Shown: positions 28,185-36,682 of the stretch, piece by piece
Layout of the letters: each line of letters starts with the position of its first letter
How positions within the stretch are numbered: position 1 is the stretch's first letter
Assembly: GCA_964455525.1 (NCBI GenBank)
Contig: CAYVWR010000001.1
Location: forward strand, 744,001 to 808,000
Length of the DNA stretch: 64,000 bases
Direction: 5' to 3'
Source of the DNA: JAFDZV01 sp964455525
Lineage (GTDB): Bacteria > Bacteroidota > Ignavibacteria > OLB7
The notes under the pieces: model-generated
What the model was told of the DNA's origin: nothing
Database searches by the model: none
What the model saw: only the letters and a program-made list of their open reading frames with translations
Program-made: the position numbers and the translations under genes

Positions 28185-28520
28185 TTACGTCGTGGCCGCT
28201 GCCGTGCCGGTGCTGTCAACGGTCTGAATCGAAGCCTTTTCAAACCGGACAACCGTATTCCTCGCGATCTCTACCAGAACGGTCTTCTCCTCGACCTCAT
28301 GCACCGAGCCATGCATACCGTTGCTGAGCACCACCTTATCACCACGTTTCACCGAGTTGATAAGCGCCTGCTGCTGCTTCATCCGTTTCTGCTGCGGGCG
28401 GATGATCATAAAGTAGAAGATCAGGATGATGGCGCCGAACATGATGAACGGGGAAGAGAGGGAGAACATTCCCCCATCCGGAGCAGCCTGTGCAAGAAAG
28501 GTCGTGAAGTTCATGGGCAT
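28185..28520 (-). CDS. yajC: Preprotein translocase subunit YajC
   Basis: 111 residues, accessory subunit of the SecDF-YajC complex. A short periplasmic N-terminus (MPMNFTTFLAQAAPDGG) is followed by one transmembrane helix, then the family hallmark FYFMIIRPQQKRMKQQQALINSVKRGDKVV and the cytoplasmic SH3-like part SNGMHGSVHEVEEKTVLVEIA. The ATG at 28514 is an alternative start two residues later. Its position next to tgt is a classic bacterial arrangement (tgt-yajC-secDF), though secD and secF are not in this window. Confidence 0.95.
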   Translation of the reverse strand: MPMNFTTFLAQAAPDGGMFSLSSPFIMFGAIILIFYFMIIRPQQKRMKQQQALINSVKRGDKVVLSNGMHGSVHEVEEKTVLVEIARNTVVRFEKASIQTVDSTGTAAATT

Positions 28521-28614
28521 TGAGTTTATCTGTAGTTGATATCGTTAGGAGACTTCAACAGAACGAATCGTCATTGACAGGAGGGTTGCCGGGAGAACGC
28601 CGAGGCCAGCAGGC

Positions 28615-29781
28615 TCAGGTTCCAATCGCGCCGATTCCCTTCGGTTTCTCCCCTGCTCTGCCGTTTTCCATCTTCTGGATCGTTGCGCGCATCCAGCCGG
28701 AATACTCTCCCTCGCGTAGTGCCTGGCGAGCCTGCTGCATCAGCTTCAGATAGAAGCTCACATTATGGATCGTTGCAAGCACAAGGCCGGTGATTTCATC
28801 CACATTGAATAGATGACGAACATATGCGCGCGAATAGTTTCGGCAGGTCTCGCACTCGCACTCCGGATCGATCGGCGATGGATCGTTCCGGTGGATGGCG
28901 TTTCGCAGGTTGATCCTGCCAGCCGATGTAAATGCACTGCCGTTGCGGGCATTACGGGTTGGCATCACGCAATCGAACATGTCGACCCCGCGCGCTATGC
29001 ATTCCAGAAGGTTCTGCGGCGTGCCAACCCCCATCAGATATCGGGGCTGATCGGCAGGAAGAACCGGCGTTACCCGCTCCACCACCTCGTACATGGTCTC
29101 GGTCGGCTCGCCAACGGCAAGGCCACCGATCGCATATCCATCAAAACCGATCTCCATCAAGGCCTCGGCGCTTCGGCAACGGAGATCCTCGTGGGTTCCC
29201 CCCTGCACGATGCCAAAGAGCGCCTGGCGATGCTCGTAATAAAACGGTGTGCGGTCGTGATGCTCTCTGGCACGGCGTGCCCAGCGCATAGAACGCTCCA
29301 TCGAGTTGCGATGATACTCGTAACTGCTTGCTGCCGGCGGGCATTCGTCGAGCACCATCATGATATCGGAGCCGATAGCACGCTGTGTCTCGACCACATT
29401 CTCCGGCGTGAAATGATGCCGGGTGCCGTCGATATGCGATTGAAACTCGGCGCCGTTCTCGCTCAGCTTTGTAAGATCCTTGAGAGAGAACACCTGGAAG
29501 CCCCCTGAATCGGTCAGGATAGGACGCCCCCAGCTCATAAAGCGATGAAGCCCTCCCGCCGTACGAAGAGTCTCGACCCCAGGACGCAGAAACAGATGAT
29601 AGGTATTGCCGAGAATGATCTGGGCGCCAATCTCCTCCACATCGGCCGAGCGGAGCGACTTCACAGCCGCACGCGTCCCAACCGGCATGAAGATCGGCGT
29701 CTCCACACTGCCATGATCGGTCTCGAACCACCCCGCGCGAGCGAGGCTTTCGCCATCCCTATGAGTAACGTTCAGTTTCAA
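28615..29781 (-). CDS. tgt: tRNA-guanine transglycosylase (queuosine)
   Basis: 388 residues with a TTG start; no ATG or GTG is available before the conserved N-terminus. It exchanges guanine-34 for preQ1 in tRNAs with GUN anticodons. The TIM barrel shows VETPIFMPVGTRAAVKSL, the nucleophile/substrate loop DSGGFQVFSL, and GYAIGGLAVGEP. Near the C-terminus is the zinc site CECETC with the distal His in YVRHLFN. All core residues are present and the length is normal. It heads the tgt-yajC-ribBA cluster on the minus strand. Confidence 0.97.
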   Translation of the reverse strand: MKLNVTHRDGESLARAGWFETDHGSVETPIFMPVGTRAAVKSLRSADVEEIGAQIILGNTYHLFLRPGVETLRTAGGLHRFMSWGRPILTDSGGFQVFSLKDLTKLSENGAEFQSHIDGTRHHFTPENVVETQRAIGSDIMMVLDECPPAASSYEYHRNSMERSMRWARRAREHHDRTPFYYEHRQALFGIVQGGTHEDLRCRSAEALMEIGFDGYAIGGLAVGEPTETMYEVVERVTPVLPADQPRYLMGVGTPQNLLECIARGVDMFDCVMPTRNARNGSAFTSAGRINLRNAIHRNDPSPIDPECECETCRNYSRAYVRHLFNVDEITGLVLATIHNVSFYLKLMQQARQALREGEYSGWMRATIQKMENGRAGEKPKGIGAIGT

Positions 29782-30047
29782 TCGTCGATAAACTTACATA
29801 AAACCCCGCCGCCTAGTTGTGAGTGTTCGTCAGTCGCCGGGGGCGCCCGGCCTCTATTTCCGGGCACCAGCCAGGCAGGTAACGCCCCTGTCTAACCGGC
29901 CGACCCGGCATGCCACAGGGCGGAGCCGCCCGGCGCTGTAGTGCGGCGGCCCTATCATTACGGGTTCTCCTTCATCACGGCTTTGCCTGGGCCGCTCTCC
30001 GGCATTATCCTTGCAGGTTCTTCCGATAAACAACCAGGATCAGCAGC

Positions 30048-30653
30048 ATGAGCAGAATTTCGCATCTGAAGCGGGCGCTGGACAAGTTATACGAGGCACG
30101 CCTTGCACTGTACGACCACACAAACAGCCTGAGCGATCAAGAGCTTTGCTTTAAACCGGCCCCGAACTCCTGGTCGGTAAGCGAGGTGATCGATCATATC
30201 ATCAAATCCGAGAAGCAGTTCACCGAGCAGCTTCGCAAACGTCTGCGCAACACCGACGGGGACCCGGCCAGCGACACCCTGCTTTCGCATCTGGCACGGC
30301 CATTCATTTATGCAGGCATGGTGTACGGAAGCAGCCTTATCAAGTTCGAGGCACCACAGGAGATCCAGCCGGTTCAGGGATATCCGCACCTGTACCTTAT
30401 CCATAAGCTGGCACTCGTCCGGGATACGACGCTCGATGTGGCCGAAGAGCTTGCAGGACGCTCGGATGTGGTGTATATGAAGGATACGCGAACCGGGACG
30501 GTGTTCAGTGGCGAGGACTGGCTGTACCTGATCGGCCTTCACGAGGAGCGCCATGTGGGACAGGTAGAACGGGTTCTTGAAGCCTTGAAGGAATCGCAGA
30601 AGGAGCCGGAACCGATGGAGGCAGTTGGCCGATTGCACGCTGTTCCCGTATAA
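30048..30653 (+). CDS. DinB/YfiT-family four-helix protein
   Basis: 201 residues of the DinB_2 four-helix-bundle family. These proteins bind a metal through three histidines and act as thiol (bacillithiol- or mycothiol-type) transferases or have unknown roles. Two candidate ligand regions are visible, SEVIDHIIKSEKQF and LHEERHVGQVERVL. The helix-2 hallmark PNSWSVSEVIDHI is also clear. A second DinB protein sits at 50152. The gene is 110 bases upstream of the MFS transporter and may be co-transcribed. Confidence 0.88.
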   Translation: MSRISHLKRALDKLYEARLALYDHTNSLSDQELCFKPAPNSWSVSEVIDHIIKSEKQFTEQLRKRLRNTDGDPASDTLLSHLARPFIYAGMVYGSSLIKFEAPQEIQPVQGYPHLYLIHKLALVRDTTLDVAEELAGRSDVVYMKDTRTGTVFSGEDWLYLIGLHEERHVGQVERVLEALKESQKEPEPMEAVGRLHAVPV

Positions 30654-30762
30654 TGCGCCCCGCACCGAACGCCGCCGGAGAAAAAATGGCTGCCGCACCG
30701 CGGTCGGCCATCGAGTATAACCAGGCTCCGGCGGCCTTATCGCGCCATTACAGGACCATCCA

Positions 30763-32037
30763 ATGCTCCATAAGACAGCCTCGCCTGGGCAGATCTTCTC
30801 CTGGACGCTCTTTGATTTCGCCAACACCGGGTTCAACGTCATCATCATCACCCTCGTCTTTCCGATCTTCTTCAATGGAACGATCGCCGGAGGAAATGAG
30901 GCGTACTGGGGGCGTACGATCTCGGCCTCGATGCTGATTACGGCCATCATCGGCCCGCTGCTCGGCTCCATCGCCGACGCTACCAGCCGTAAGAAGCTCT
31001 TTCTCGGCTTTTTTACCATCGCCTGCGTTCTTGCCACCGCATCGCTCTACCTTACCGGCGCCGGCACGCTCCTGCTGGCATCCTTCCTTCTGATTATCGC
31101 CAATGTGGGGTTCGAGGGGGGGACGATCTTCTACGATGCCTTCCTTCCCGACATCTCGTCGGAACGCAACTACGCGAAGATATCCGGCTATGGCTTTGCG
31201 ATGGGGTATCTCGGCTCCTTTATCATTCTGATCATCGTCCTTCCTCTTATCACTGGCGACAACGTCTCCGAAACCGACGTTAAAACAACCTTTCTGATCG
31301 CCGCCGGATTTTTCGGTCTCTTCTCCATCCCCCTCTTTCTCTTTGTCAAGGAAGGGCGACCGGTTGGGCAGACCGCGCAGAAGGGGCTGTTTCTGGCAGG
31401 ATATCGGCGGCTGCGCGAGACATTCGGGCATCTCCGACGTTACAATGCGGTGAAACGGTTCCTGATCGCCTTTTTTGTCTATAACGACGGCATCCTTACG
31501 GTGATCCTCTTTGCGGGCATCTTCGCAAAAGAGACGCTCGGGCTTTCGACGGAGGATCTGGTCTATTTCTTTATGATCGTGCAGGGGACGGCGCTCGCGG
31601 GTTCGCTCCTGTTCGGTGCCATCACAAACTATATAGGAGCGCGGCAGTCTATCATCATCACCCTGGCGATCTGGATCGGCGTGGTGGTGGCGGCCTATCT
31701 GATATCCACCAGGGAAGCGTTTTTCATCCTTGGCGCGGTGGCAGGCCTCGCCCTTGGCTCATCGCAATCCTCCAGCCGTACCTTGATGGCACTTCTGACA
31801 CCGTACGAGAAACGAACCGAATTTTTCGGCTTCTACGATGGATTTTTCGGCAAGGCATCGGCAGTGATGGGACCACTGATCTTCGGTGAGGTCGCCCATC
31901 GCCTTGGCCAGCGCCCGGCGATGCTTGTGGTTGGCGCCCTCTTCATTCTGGGGATAGTTCTTATGCTTCGTGTGCCCGATGCGCGCCCGCCGCAATCATC
32001 GGAGATACAGGCGGAACCGCAGCAGAGCCTGGCATAG
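30763..32037 (+). CDS. MFS transporter, UMF1/Atg22-like
   Basis: 424-residue transporter with about 12 hydrophobic segments. The opening QIFSWTLFDFANTGFNVIIITLVFPIFF is the diagnostic first helix of the UMF1 (unknown major facilitator, Atg22-like) group. ADATSRKKLFLGFF is its loop 2-3 signature. In yeast the homolog exports amino acids from the vacuole; bacterial substrates are unknown. The last residues (PQSSEIQAEPQQSLA) are a soluble tail. The hairpin 18 bases downstream probably ends the transcript. Confidence 0.9.
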   Translation: MLHKTASPGQIFSWTLFDFANTGFNVIIITLVFPIFFNGTIAGGNEAYWGRTISASMLITAIIGPLLGSIADATSRKKLFLGFFTIACVLATASLYLTGAGTLLLASFLLIIANVGFEGGTIFYDAFLPDISSERNYAKISGYGFAMGYLGSFIILIIVLPLITGDNVSETDVKTTFLIAAGFFGLFSIPLFLFVKEGRPVGQTAQKGLFLAGYRRLRETFGHLRRYNAVKRFLIAFFVYNDGILTVILFAGIFAKETLGLSTEDLVYFFMIVQGTALAGSLLFGAITNYIGARQSIIITLAIWIGVVVAAYLISTREAFFILGAVAGLALGSSQSSSRTLMALLTPYEKRTEFFGFYDGFFGKASAVMGPLIFGEVAHRLGQRPAMLVVGALFILGIVLMLRVPDARPPQSSEIQAEPQQSLA

Positions 32038-32054
32038 CGAAAGGGTGTGAACAT

Positions 32055-32092
32055 CGGAAGGGCTAGCGCGTATAGGGCACGAGGCCCTTCCG
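32055..32092 (+). terminator. Hairpin after the transporter gene
   Basis: Arms CGGAAGGGC (32055-32063) and GCCCTTCCG (32084-32092) with a 20-base loop. No T-tract, so only a probable terminator. Confidence 0.45.
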
Positions 32093-32235
32093 GCACGGCA
32101 CCACAGCAGGATCGCCCAACCGGCTGCCTCTACAACCGCACACATCGGCGAAGAAGGGCTTCCGGAAACCCCCTGCGCTTCGTATTATCAACCCTTCACG
32201 ATAATCGGTGCATCCTGTCCGAATAGCATGCAATA

Positions 32236-32958
32236 GTGAGCAAACTCTGGAACGCGCTCTACCGAGACGATATACCAGCCGAACAGACCATGCGGGAATG
32301 CGATTTCATCGAGGAGATCGTCCCGCTTGCGATCTACCCGGATCTTCTCGATCTGGCCTGCTCCAGCGGACGCCACTCGCTGGAGCTTGCTGCACGAGGC
32401 TACCATGTCACCGGTGTGGATATCGATACCAAGGTGCTACAGGTGGCCACCGAACGAGCGCAGGAACGTAAGGTGATGGTTGAATTCATCGCCGCCGATC
32501 TCCGGGATATGAGCATGCTACGCCAGCACTTCGATGGGATTCTTCTCTTCTGGCAAAGTTTCGGTTTTTTCGACGGAGCCATGCAGATGAGGATCTTCGC
32601 CGATCTGCACCGCATGCTCCGGCCGGGAGGACGCCTGCTCATCGACATCTACAACCGGCTGCATTTCAGCGGACAGCGGGGTCGCCGGAAACGTCCCGAA
32701 CCGGAGGAATCGCTCCCATTCTGGAAAAACGACCTGGAGATATCCGCCCCGCTGAGTTATGAGGAGGATCTCCGGTTCGAGCACCAGCGAGCGGCCGATC
32801 TGTTCGATCCTCATCTGTTCTCTCCCGGCGAGATAGCCGGAATCGCGGCAAATCACCATCTCCACCTTATCGCATCGTGTAGCAATTTCCATCAGGATAC
32901 CGCCGCCACCCCGGACCACCCTCGCATGCAGCTTATCTTCCAGAGCATGCCGACGTGA
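32236..32958 (+). CDS. Class I SAM-dependent methyltransferase
   Basis: 240 residues with a GTG start. Motif I DLACSSGRHSLELAARG binds SAM, motif II VTGVDIDTKVLQ carries the acidic residue for the ribose, and a later LRPGGRLLIDIYNRLHF fits motif III. The N-terminal MSKLWNALYRDDIPAEQTMRECDFI is common in small-molecule methyltransferases of this type. The substrate cannot be predicted. No partner gene is close: the next gene is on the other strand, 91 bases away. Confidence 0.87.
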   Translation: MSKLWNALYRDDIPAEQTMRECDFIEEIVPLAIYPDLLDLACSSGRHSLELAARGYHVTGVDIDTKVLQVATERAQERKVMVEFIAADLRDMSMLRQHFDGILLFWQSFGFFDGAMQMRIFADLHRMLRPGGRLLIDIYNRLHFSGQRGRRKRPEPEESLPFWKNDLEISAPLSYEEDLRFEHQRAADLFDPHLFSPGEIAGIAANHHLHLIASCSNFHQDTAATPDHPRMQLIFQSMPT

Positions 32959-33049
32959 TAGCGCATCTGCACCAGTTCACCGGCTTGCCATCATGCCGGA
33001 TGTGCCGTGCCGATCAGCCGTGCCGGACTGCGGCGGCTCGGCAGAAGCC

Positions 33050-34024
33050 CTATCCCTGCCGTGAGGCGACCCCTGCAAGGAAGTGCATAATCGCGTGGGC
33101 TGCCAGCTTTGCCGTGCTGTTGTCACGATCGAATCGAGGGTTCACCTCCACGATATCAAGCGCCTGTACACTGGGACGGCATCCGAGCGTGCGTGCGGCC
33201 TCCAGAAGCTCCCCGGCGGAGAAACCATCCGGCATGGTGGCCGATACCCCCGGAGCATCTGATGCCCGGACGCCATCGATATCAAGCGTGGCATACGTTG
33301 CATCGGCACCGCTGCCGGCCCGATCAAGCGCGCTGGCAACAGCGGAGCCGAACCCGAGCGATCGAATCTGGCTCAACGGCATCAGATGCCCCCCCTGCTC
33401 GCGCAGCCATCGGACATGCGATTCCGCGTTGACAAAGCTCTGCACCCCAAACTCCACAAAACTGCCCGGCACCACCCGTCCCTCCTCGATCAGCATCCTG
33501 AAGGATGTCCCCGAGTTCCGCATCGGAATCGGCGAGCGTACATCGAGATGAGCATCCAGATTGACCATGCCAAGCCGACCATGCACGGCATGCACACCAG
33601 CGGCCGAGGCATAGGTGATATCATGACCACCACCGAGCACCAGCGGGATAAGCCCCGCCGAACAGATATGGCGCACCACCTCGGTGAGCCGCTTATGGAT
33701 CTCCTCAAGTTCTCCATCCACTCTGATATTCCCCATATCGAGGAGGATGCCATGCGGCAACGACCGCCCCTCCAGCATATCATACGGGGTCAGCCGATAG
33801 AGCATGGCGCGTATGGCATCCGGGGCACCGGCAGCCCCCGCACGGCCTCCGTTGCGCTCTACCCCGATTTCCTGCGGCACGCCGATCAACGCAACACGCG
33901 CTGCGCCGGGAGATTCATCCGGTTCGCGAAGCGTACAATCCCCCATACGAGGATCATCGGGATCGTTCCTGGAAAAAAAGAGCGCCGGATCGGGCGGCGC
34001 CAGATGCAGTGCAAGAGAGTTCAT
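33050..34024 (-). CDS. Arginase/agmatinase/formimidoylglutamase family hydrolase
   Basis: 324-residue ureohydrolase. The binuclear manganese ligands are all present: GGGHD (about residue 135), NLDAHLDVR and, near 235, TLDIDGVRASDAPG. A family glycine-rich NGGRAGAAGAPDAIR lies near residue 60. Order and spacing fit HutG formimidoylglutamase, which converts N-formimidoyl-glutamate to glutamate and formamide, rather than classic arginase, but specificity is not decided by these motifs. No other histidine-degradation gene is in the window. Convergent to the methyltransferase gene. Confidence 0.87.
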   Translation of the reverse strand: MNSLALHLAPPDPALFFSRNDPDDPRMGDCTLREPDESPGAARVALIGVPQEIGVERNGGRAGAAGAPDAIRAMLYRLTPYDMLEGRSLPHGILLDMGNIRVDGELEEIHKRLTEVVRHICSAGLIPLVLGGGHDITYASAAGVHAVHGRLGMVNLDAHLDVRSPIPMRNSGTSFRMLIEEGRVVPGSFVEFGVQSFVNAESHVRWLREQGGHLMPLSQIRSLGFGSAVASALDRAGSGADATYATLDIDGVRASDAPGVSATMPDGFSAGELLEAARTLGCRPSVQALDIVEVNPRFDRDNSTAKLAAHAIMHFLAGVASRQG

Positions 34025-34181
34025 ACGATGTTGGATTGCCTATGCTTGCGGATGTACAGGCGCCGGCCCCGGCGGTCCCGGCACCGATCTGATGGATAAA
34101 AAGCCGCTCCGAAGCTTCGCCACATCGCGGCTCCGCCCACCCATGCCGTGCCTGCTGTTACTGCGCACGGCATTCAATCGG

Positions 34182-35048
34182 CTATAATCGGAGGGTGAAA
34201 CTTGTCACCGGCACAATGAACGGCGCAGAGAAGATCGCAAGCCCGAAATCTGCCGAGAGCACGTCGTTCTTCACACGCACGCCGAGCACCGACACCGTGT
34301 TCTCCGGCTTGGTGAAATCGTTGTTCCAGATTTCGCCGAACCAGAACATATCGTCGCGACCGAATGCAGGAGCATCAAATCCAAGCGCGCCGCCAAGCGA
34401 TCCGGTATAAAAGAGAGTGAAGCGCGTCGTATCATAGTTGAAGGCCTGGAGCGCGATCGGCGCCTCCTGTTCACCGGCTGCACGGTAGAACAGCATGGCC
34501 GAATACCGTCCCTCCCCCAGAGGGAACGTTCCCACACCATAGATATGGGCGTAGGGATAATCGAGCGTGATAAAGGTATAGGTAGCCCCAACCGCCAGCT
34601 CGAACTCCCGGCTCCGTTCCAGCGTGAACTTCGCCCCCACATGAAAGAGCTGCGAGCGAAGCGCAATGCCCGGCACCACGGTAGCCCCGGCGGTGATGGT
34701 AGCCCCATACCCAAGCCCAAAGCCACCATAGAGGAAGCCAAGCTCGTAGTTGCTGAGAAAACCTCCCGGCCCGCTCGGCGAAGCGGTCGGCATCAGAAAA
34801 TGATGGGAAGGCCGAAGATAAGGTCCATCCACCGGGATGAAACTGCTGACAAGCTGCTTCGGGACCACCACCCTGCCGAACTCCGTCACAAGAGTCACGG
34901 TGCTGTCGGTATAATCGACCAGATTGCCCCGAAACGAGTCGCCGCTTTGCATCTGCACGATATACCTGAGGCTATCTCGCTCCTGCGCAGTGGCCAAAAA
35001 CGGCAAAACGATCAGAAAACATGAGAGAGTCAGAAAGAATCGCACCAT
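34182..35048 (-). CDS. Probable outer-membrane beta-barrel protein
   Basis: 288 residues with a signal peptide (MVRFFLTLSCFLIVLPFLATA). After it comes GDSFRGNLVDYTDSTVTLVTEFGRVVVPKQLV, a small beta domain seen at the front of many Bacteroidota membrane proteins. The remainder is made of alternating hydrophobic strands with Gly/Tyr/Phe turns (LGFLYGGFGLGYGATITAG, YAHIYGVGTFPLGEG) and ends in SFTLRL, the form of a barrel of 8 to 12 strands. Function is unknown. It is divergent from tRNA-Leu, and the shared 68-base gap contains the tRNA promoter. Confidence 0.75.
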   Translation of the reverse strand: MVRFFLTLSCFLIVLPFLATAQERDSLRYIVQMQSGDSFRGNLVDYTDSTVTLVTEFGRVVVPKQLVSSFIPVDGPYLRPSHHFLMPTASPSGPGGFLSNYELGFLYGGFGLGYGATITAGATVVPGIALRSQLFHVGAKFTLERSREFELAVGATYTFITLDYPYAHIYGVGTFPLGEGRYSAMLFYRAAGEQEAPIALQAFNYDTTRFTLFYTGSLGGALGFDAPAFGRDDMFWFGEIWNNDFTKPENTVSVLGVRVKNDVLSADFGLAIFSAPFIVPVTSFTLRL

Positions 35049-35072
35049 TGAATAAGTTTTTACAGAGGGAAG

Positions 35073-35105
35073 TTTGCGCGTGGCGATCTCGCCGCCGTAT
35101 ATTTG
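35073..35105 (+). promoter_or_regulatory. Bacteroidota-type promoter of tRNA-Leu
   Basis: TTTG at 35073-35076 and TATATTTG at 35098-35105 match the known -33 TTTG / -7 TAnnTTTG consensus of the Bacteroidota housekeeping sigma factor, with 21 bases between. The tRNA starts 12 bases after the -7 box. Confidence 0.75.
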
Positions 35106-35116
35106 TGGCCTTAGCT

Positions 35117-35200
35117 GCCCGGATGGCGGAATTGGCAGACGCGCTACATTCAGGGTGTAGTGTCCTTACGGGCGTGCAGGTTCGACTCCTGTTCCGGGCA
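35117..35200 (+). tRNA. tRNA-Leu (anticodon CAG)
   Basis: Seven-base acceptor GCCCGGA/TCCGGGC. D-arm GGCGGAATTGGCAGACGC. Anticodon stem CTACA/TGTAG encloses loop TTCAGGG, so the anticodon is CAG. The long variable arm (GTCC TTAC GGGC) marks a class II tRNA, and the T-arm is GCAGG TTCGACT CCTGT. The CCA end is not encoded. Confidence 0.96.
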
Positions 35201-35214
35201 CCCGATAAGATAAG

Positions 35215-35252
35215 ACGGCGGAGATGTAATCTTCGCCGTTTTACTTTTTTTA
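35215..35252 (+). terminator. Rho-independent terminator of tRNA-Leu
   Basis: Arms ACGGCGGAGAT and ATCTTCGCCGT (35215-35239) with a 3-base loop and one G-T pair, followed by TTTACTTTTTTT. Confidence 0.9.
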
Positions 35253-35667
35253 GTACCTCCCATCACAATCATCATCTCAACTCCTGTCTGCCTTGAAGGC
35301 TCCCCGGCCGATCTATGCCGGTGAAGGATGCTCACAAGAGTGCGCCGTAGAGGGGAAGGTAGAGATCCCGTGCCCACAGGCCTCCGCCAACCATTCGCAC
35401 CAATCGACAGGCCAGTTCTCTCTGCTGCCATGCACGCTCCAGGAACGCTCGAAACATACGACGCCCGCAAACCGCCACACAAGATATTCCCCATGCTGAT
35501 AGGCCTGCACACTTCCATGAGGCACGATATGACCGGGCAGCACGCCGGATGGGGTTGCCCCTGGCACGGAATTGCACCAACTCCGGGAGAGAGCTGGCAC
35601 CGATGAGATGGCCGGTGCCGGAGATACGGGAGAGATCGCACTGAAAATATACAGGGAGGGGGCAACG
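35253..35667. other. Intergenic region, nothing recognised
   Basis: About 410 bases between the tRNA terminator and the peptidase gene. Frames here overlap antisense to the peptidase frame and show no domain or ribosome binding site. Confidence 0.4.
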
Positions 35668-36459
35668 ATGAAACGGACGACACGAATACGGCTTGGCCTG
35701 GTCGTGGTAGCAGTGGTGGGGAGCGTTGCCACACTGCTTTGGCTCCTCTCCCCTCGATTTGCCCCCGATGCCGAGAGAAGACCTCCCCCTGCACCTTCGA
35801 GGCCGGAGAGCCTTCCACCCCCTTCCATAGCGGCAGAGCAGATGCCCCATGCAAACGAGAGCATCCCCCCTGCCGACAGCATCGGCACCGATCTCCGGGA
35901 ATATCCCGGGCCAGGCCCGGTGCGCCCGCAGCCCGACCAGGCAGCGATCGTCCTTCACGATGCACTCCTGCCGGAAACGCTGCTCGACTCCCTGCAACTC
36001 CTGATCCCGGTTGCCGGGATACGCCCGGAGAACCTGAGCGATACCTATAACGATGCCCGATCCGAGGGCCGCATCCATAACGCCATCGATATCATGGCAC
36101 AGCGTGGCACACCGGTCCTTGCGGCAGCCGATGGCAGCATCGCCAGGCTCTTCTCCAGCGAACGTGGAGGGCTTACCATCTACCAGCACGGTGTTGATGC
36201 ACGGTTGATCTACTATTATGCTCATCTGGACCACTACGCCGATGGCATCGCCGAGGGGACTGCCGTCCGCCGTGGCGACGTTATCGCCTATGTCGGCAAC
36301 ACGGGCAATGCCGCCCCCGATGCCTATCACTTGCATTTTGCGATCTCGATCGTGTCCGATCCGTCCTGCTACTGGGATGGCATCGATATCAACCCCTATC
36401 CCATACTCCGCCGCTCCGCAGCAGCAGGCAACCGCAAGCCGGGCGGAGCGATCCGGTAA
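35668..36459 (+). CDS. M23 (LytM-type) peptidase
   Basis: 263 residues from the ATG at 35668, which has AGGGAGGGGG upstream; the frame opens earlier but without such a site. A single N-terminal transmembrane anchor (LGLVVVAVVGSVATLLWLL) is followed by a Pro-rich spacer (residues 35-95) and a LytM domain. Zinc ligands are His and Asp in RIHNAIDIMAQRG and His in DAYHLHFAIS; the YYYAHLDHYADG segment is the usual third motif. It should cut peptidoglycan cross-bridges or stem peptides, or act as a cell-division activator. All catalytic residues are present, so activity is likely. Confidence 0.9.
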   Translation: MKRTTRIRLGLVVVAVVGSVATLLWLLSPRFAPDAERRPPPAPSRPESLPPPSIAAEQMPHANESIPPADSIGTDLREYPGPGPVRPQPDQAAIVLHDALLPETLLDSLQLLIPVAGIRPENLSDTYNDARSEGRIHNAIDIMAQRGTPVLAAADGSIARLFSSERGGLTIYQHGVDARLIYYYAHLDHYADGIAEGTAVRRGDVIAYVGNTGNAAPDAYHLHFAISIVSDPSCYWDGIDINPYPILRRSAAAGNRKPGGAIR

Positions 36460-36682
36460 CACAACCATATCCTTCGATACATCGAGCGGACTCCGTGGCC
36501 GAGCCGATATCGCCCGACCTGGTACAGACAAATGGAAGTTGTGCTAGAACTGGCGGCATCACGCGGGCAGAGCGATCCCATACTGGAATAGGAAAAAGCA
36601 ACTGGCACACGCCTGCCGGGGCGCGATCGCGGTGACGGCATCTCTGCTCCCGGCATCACCTGCGGCAGATACGGAATAGAGC

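Noticed and set aside
35332..36531. Minus-strand frame of 399 codons
   Set aside because: Antisense of the M23 peptidase, which has a ribosome binding site and zinc motifs.
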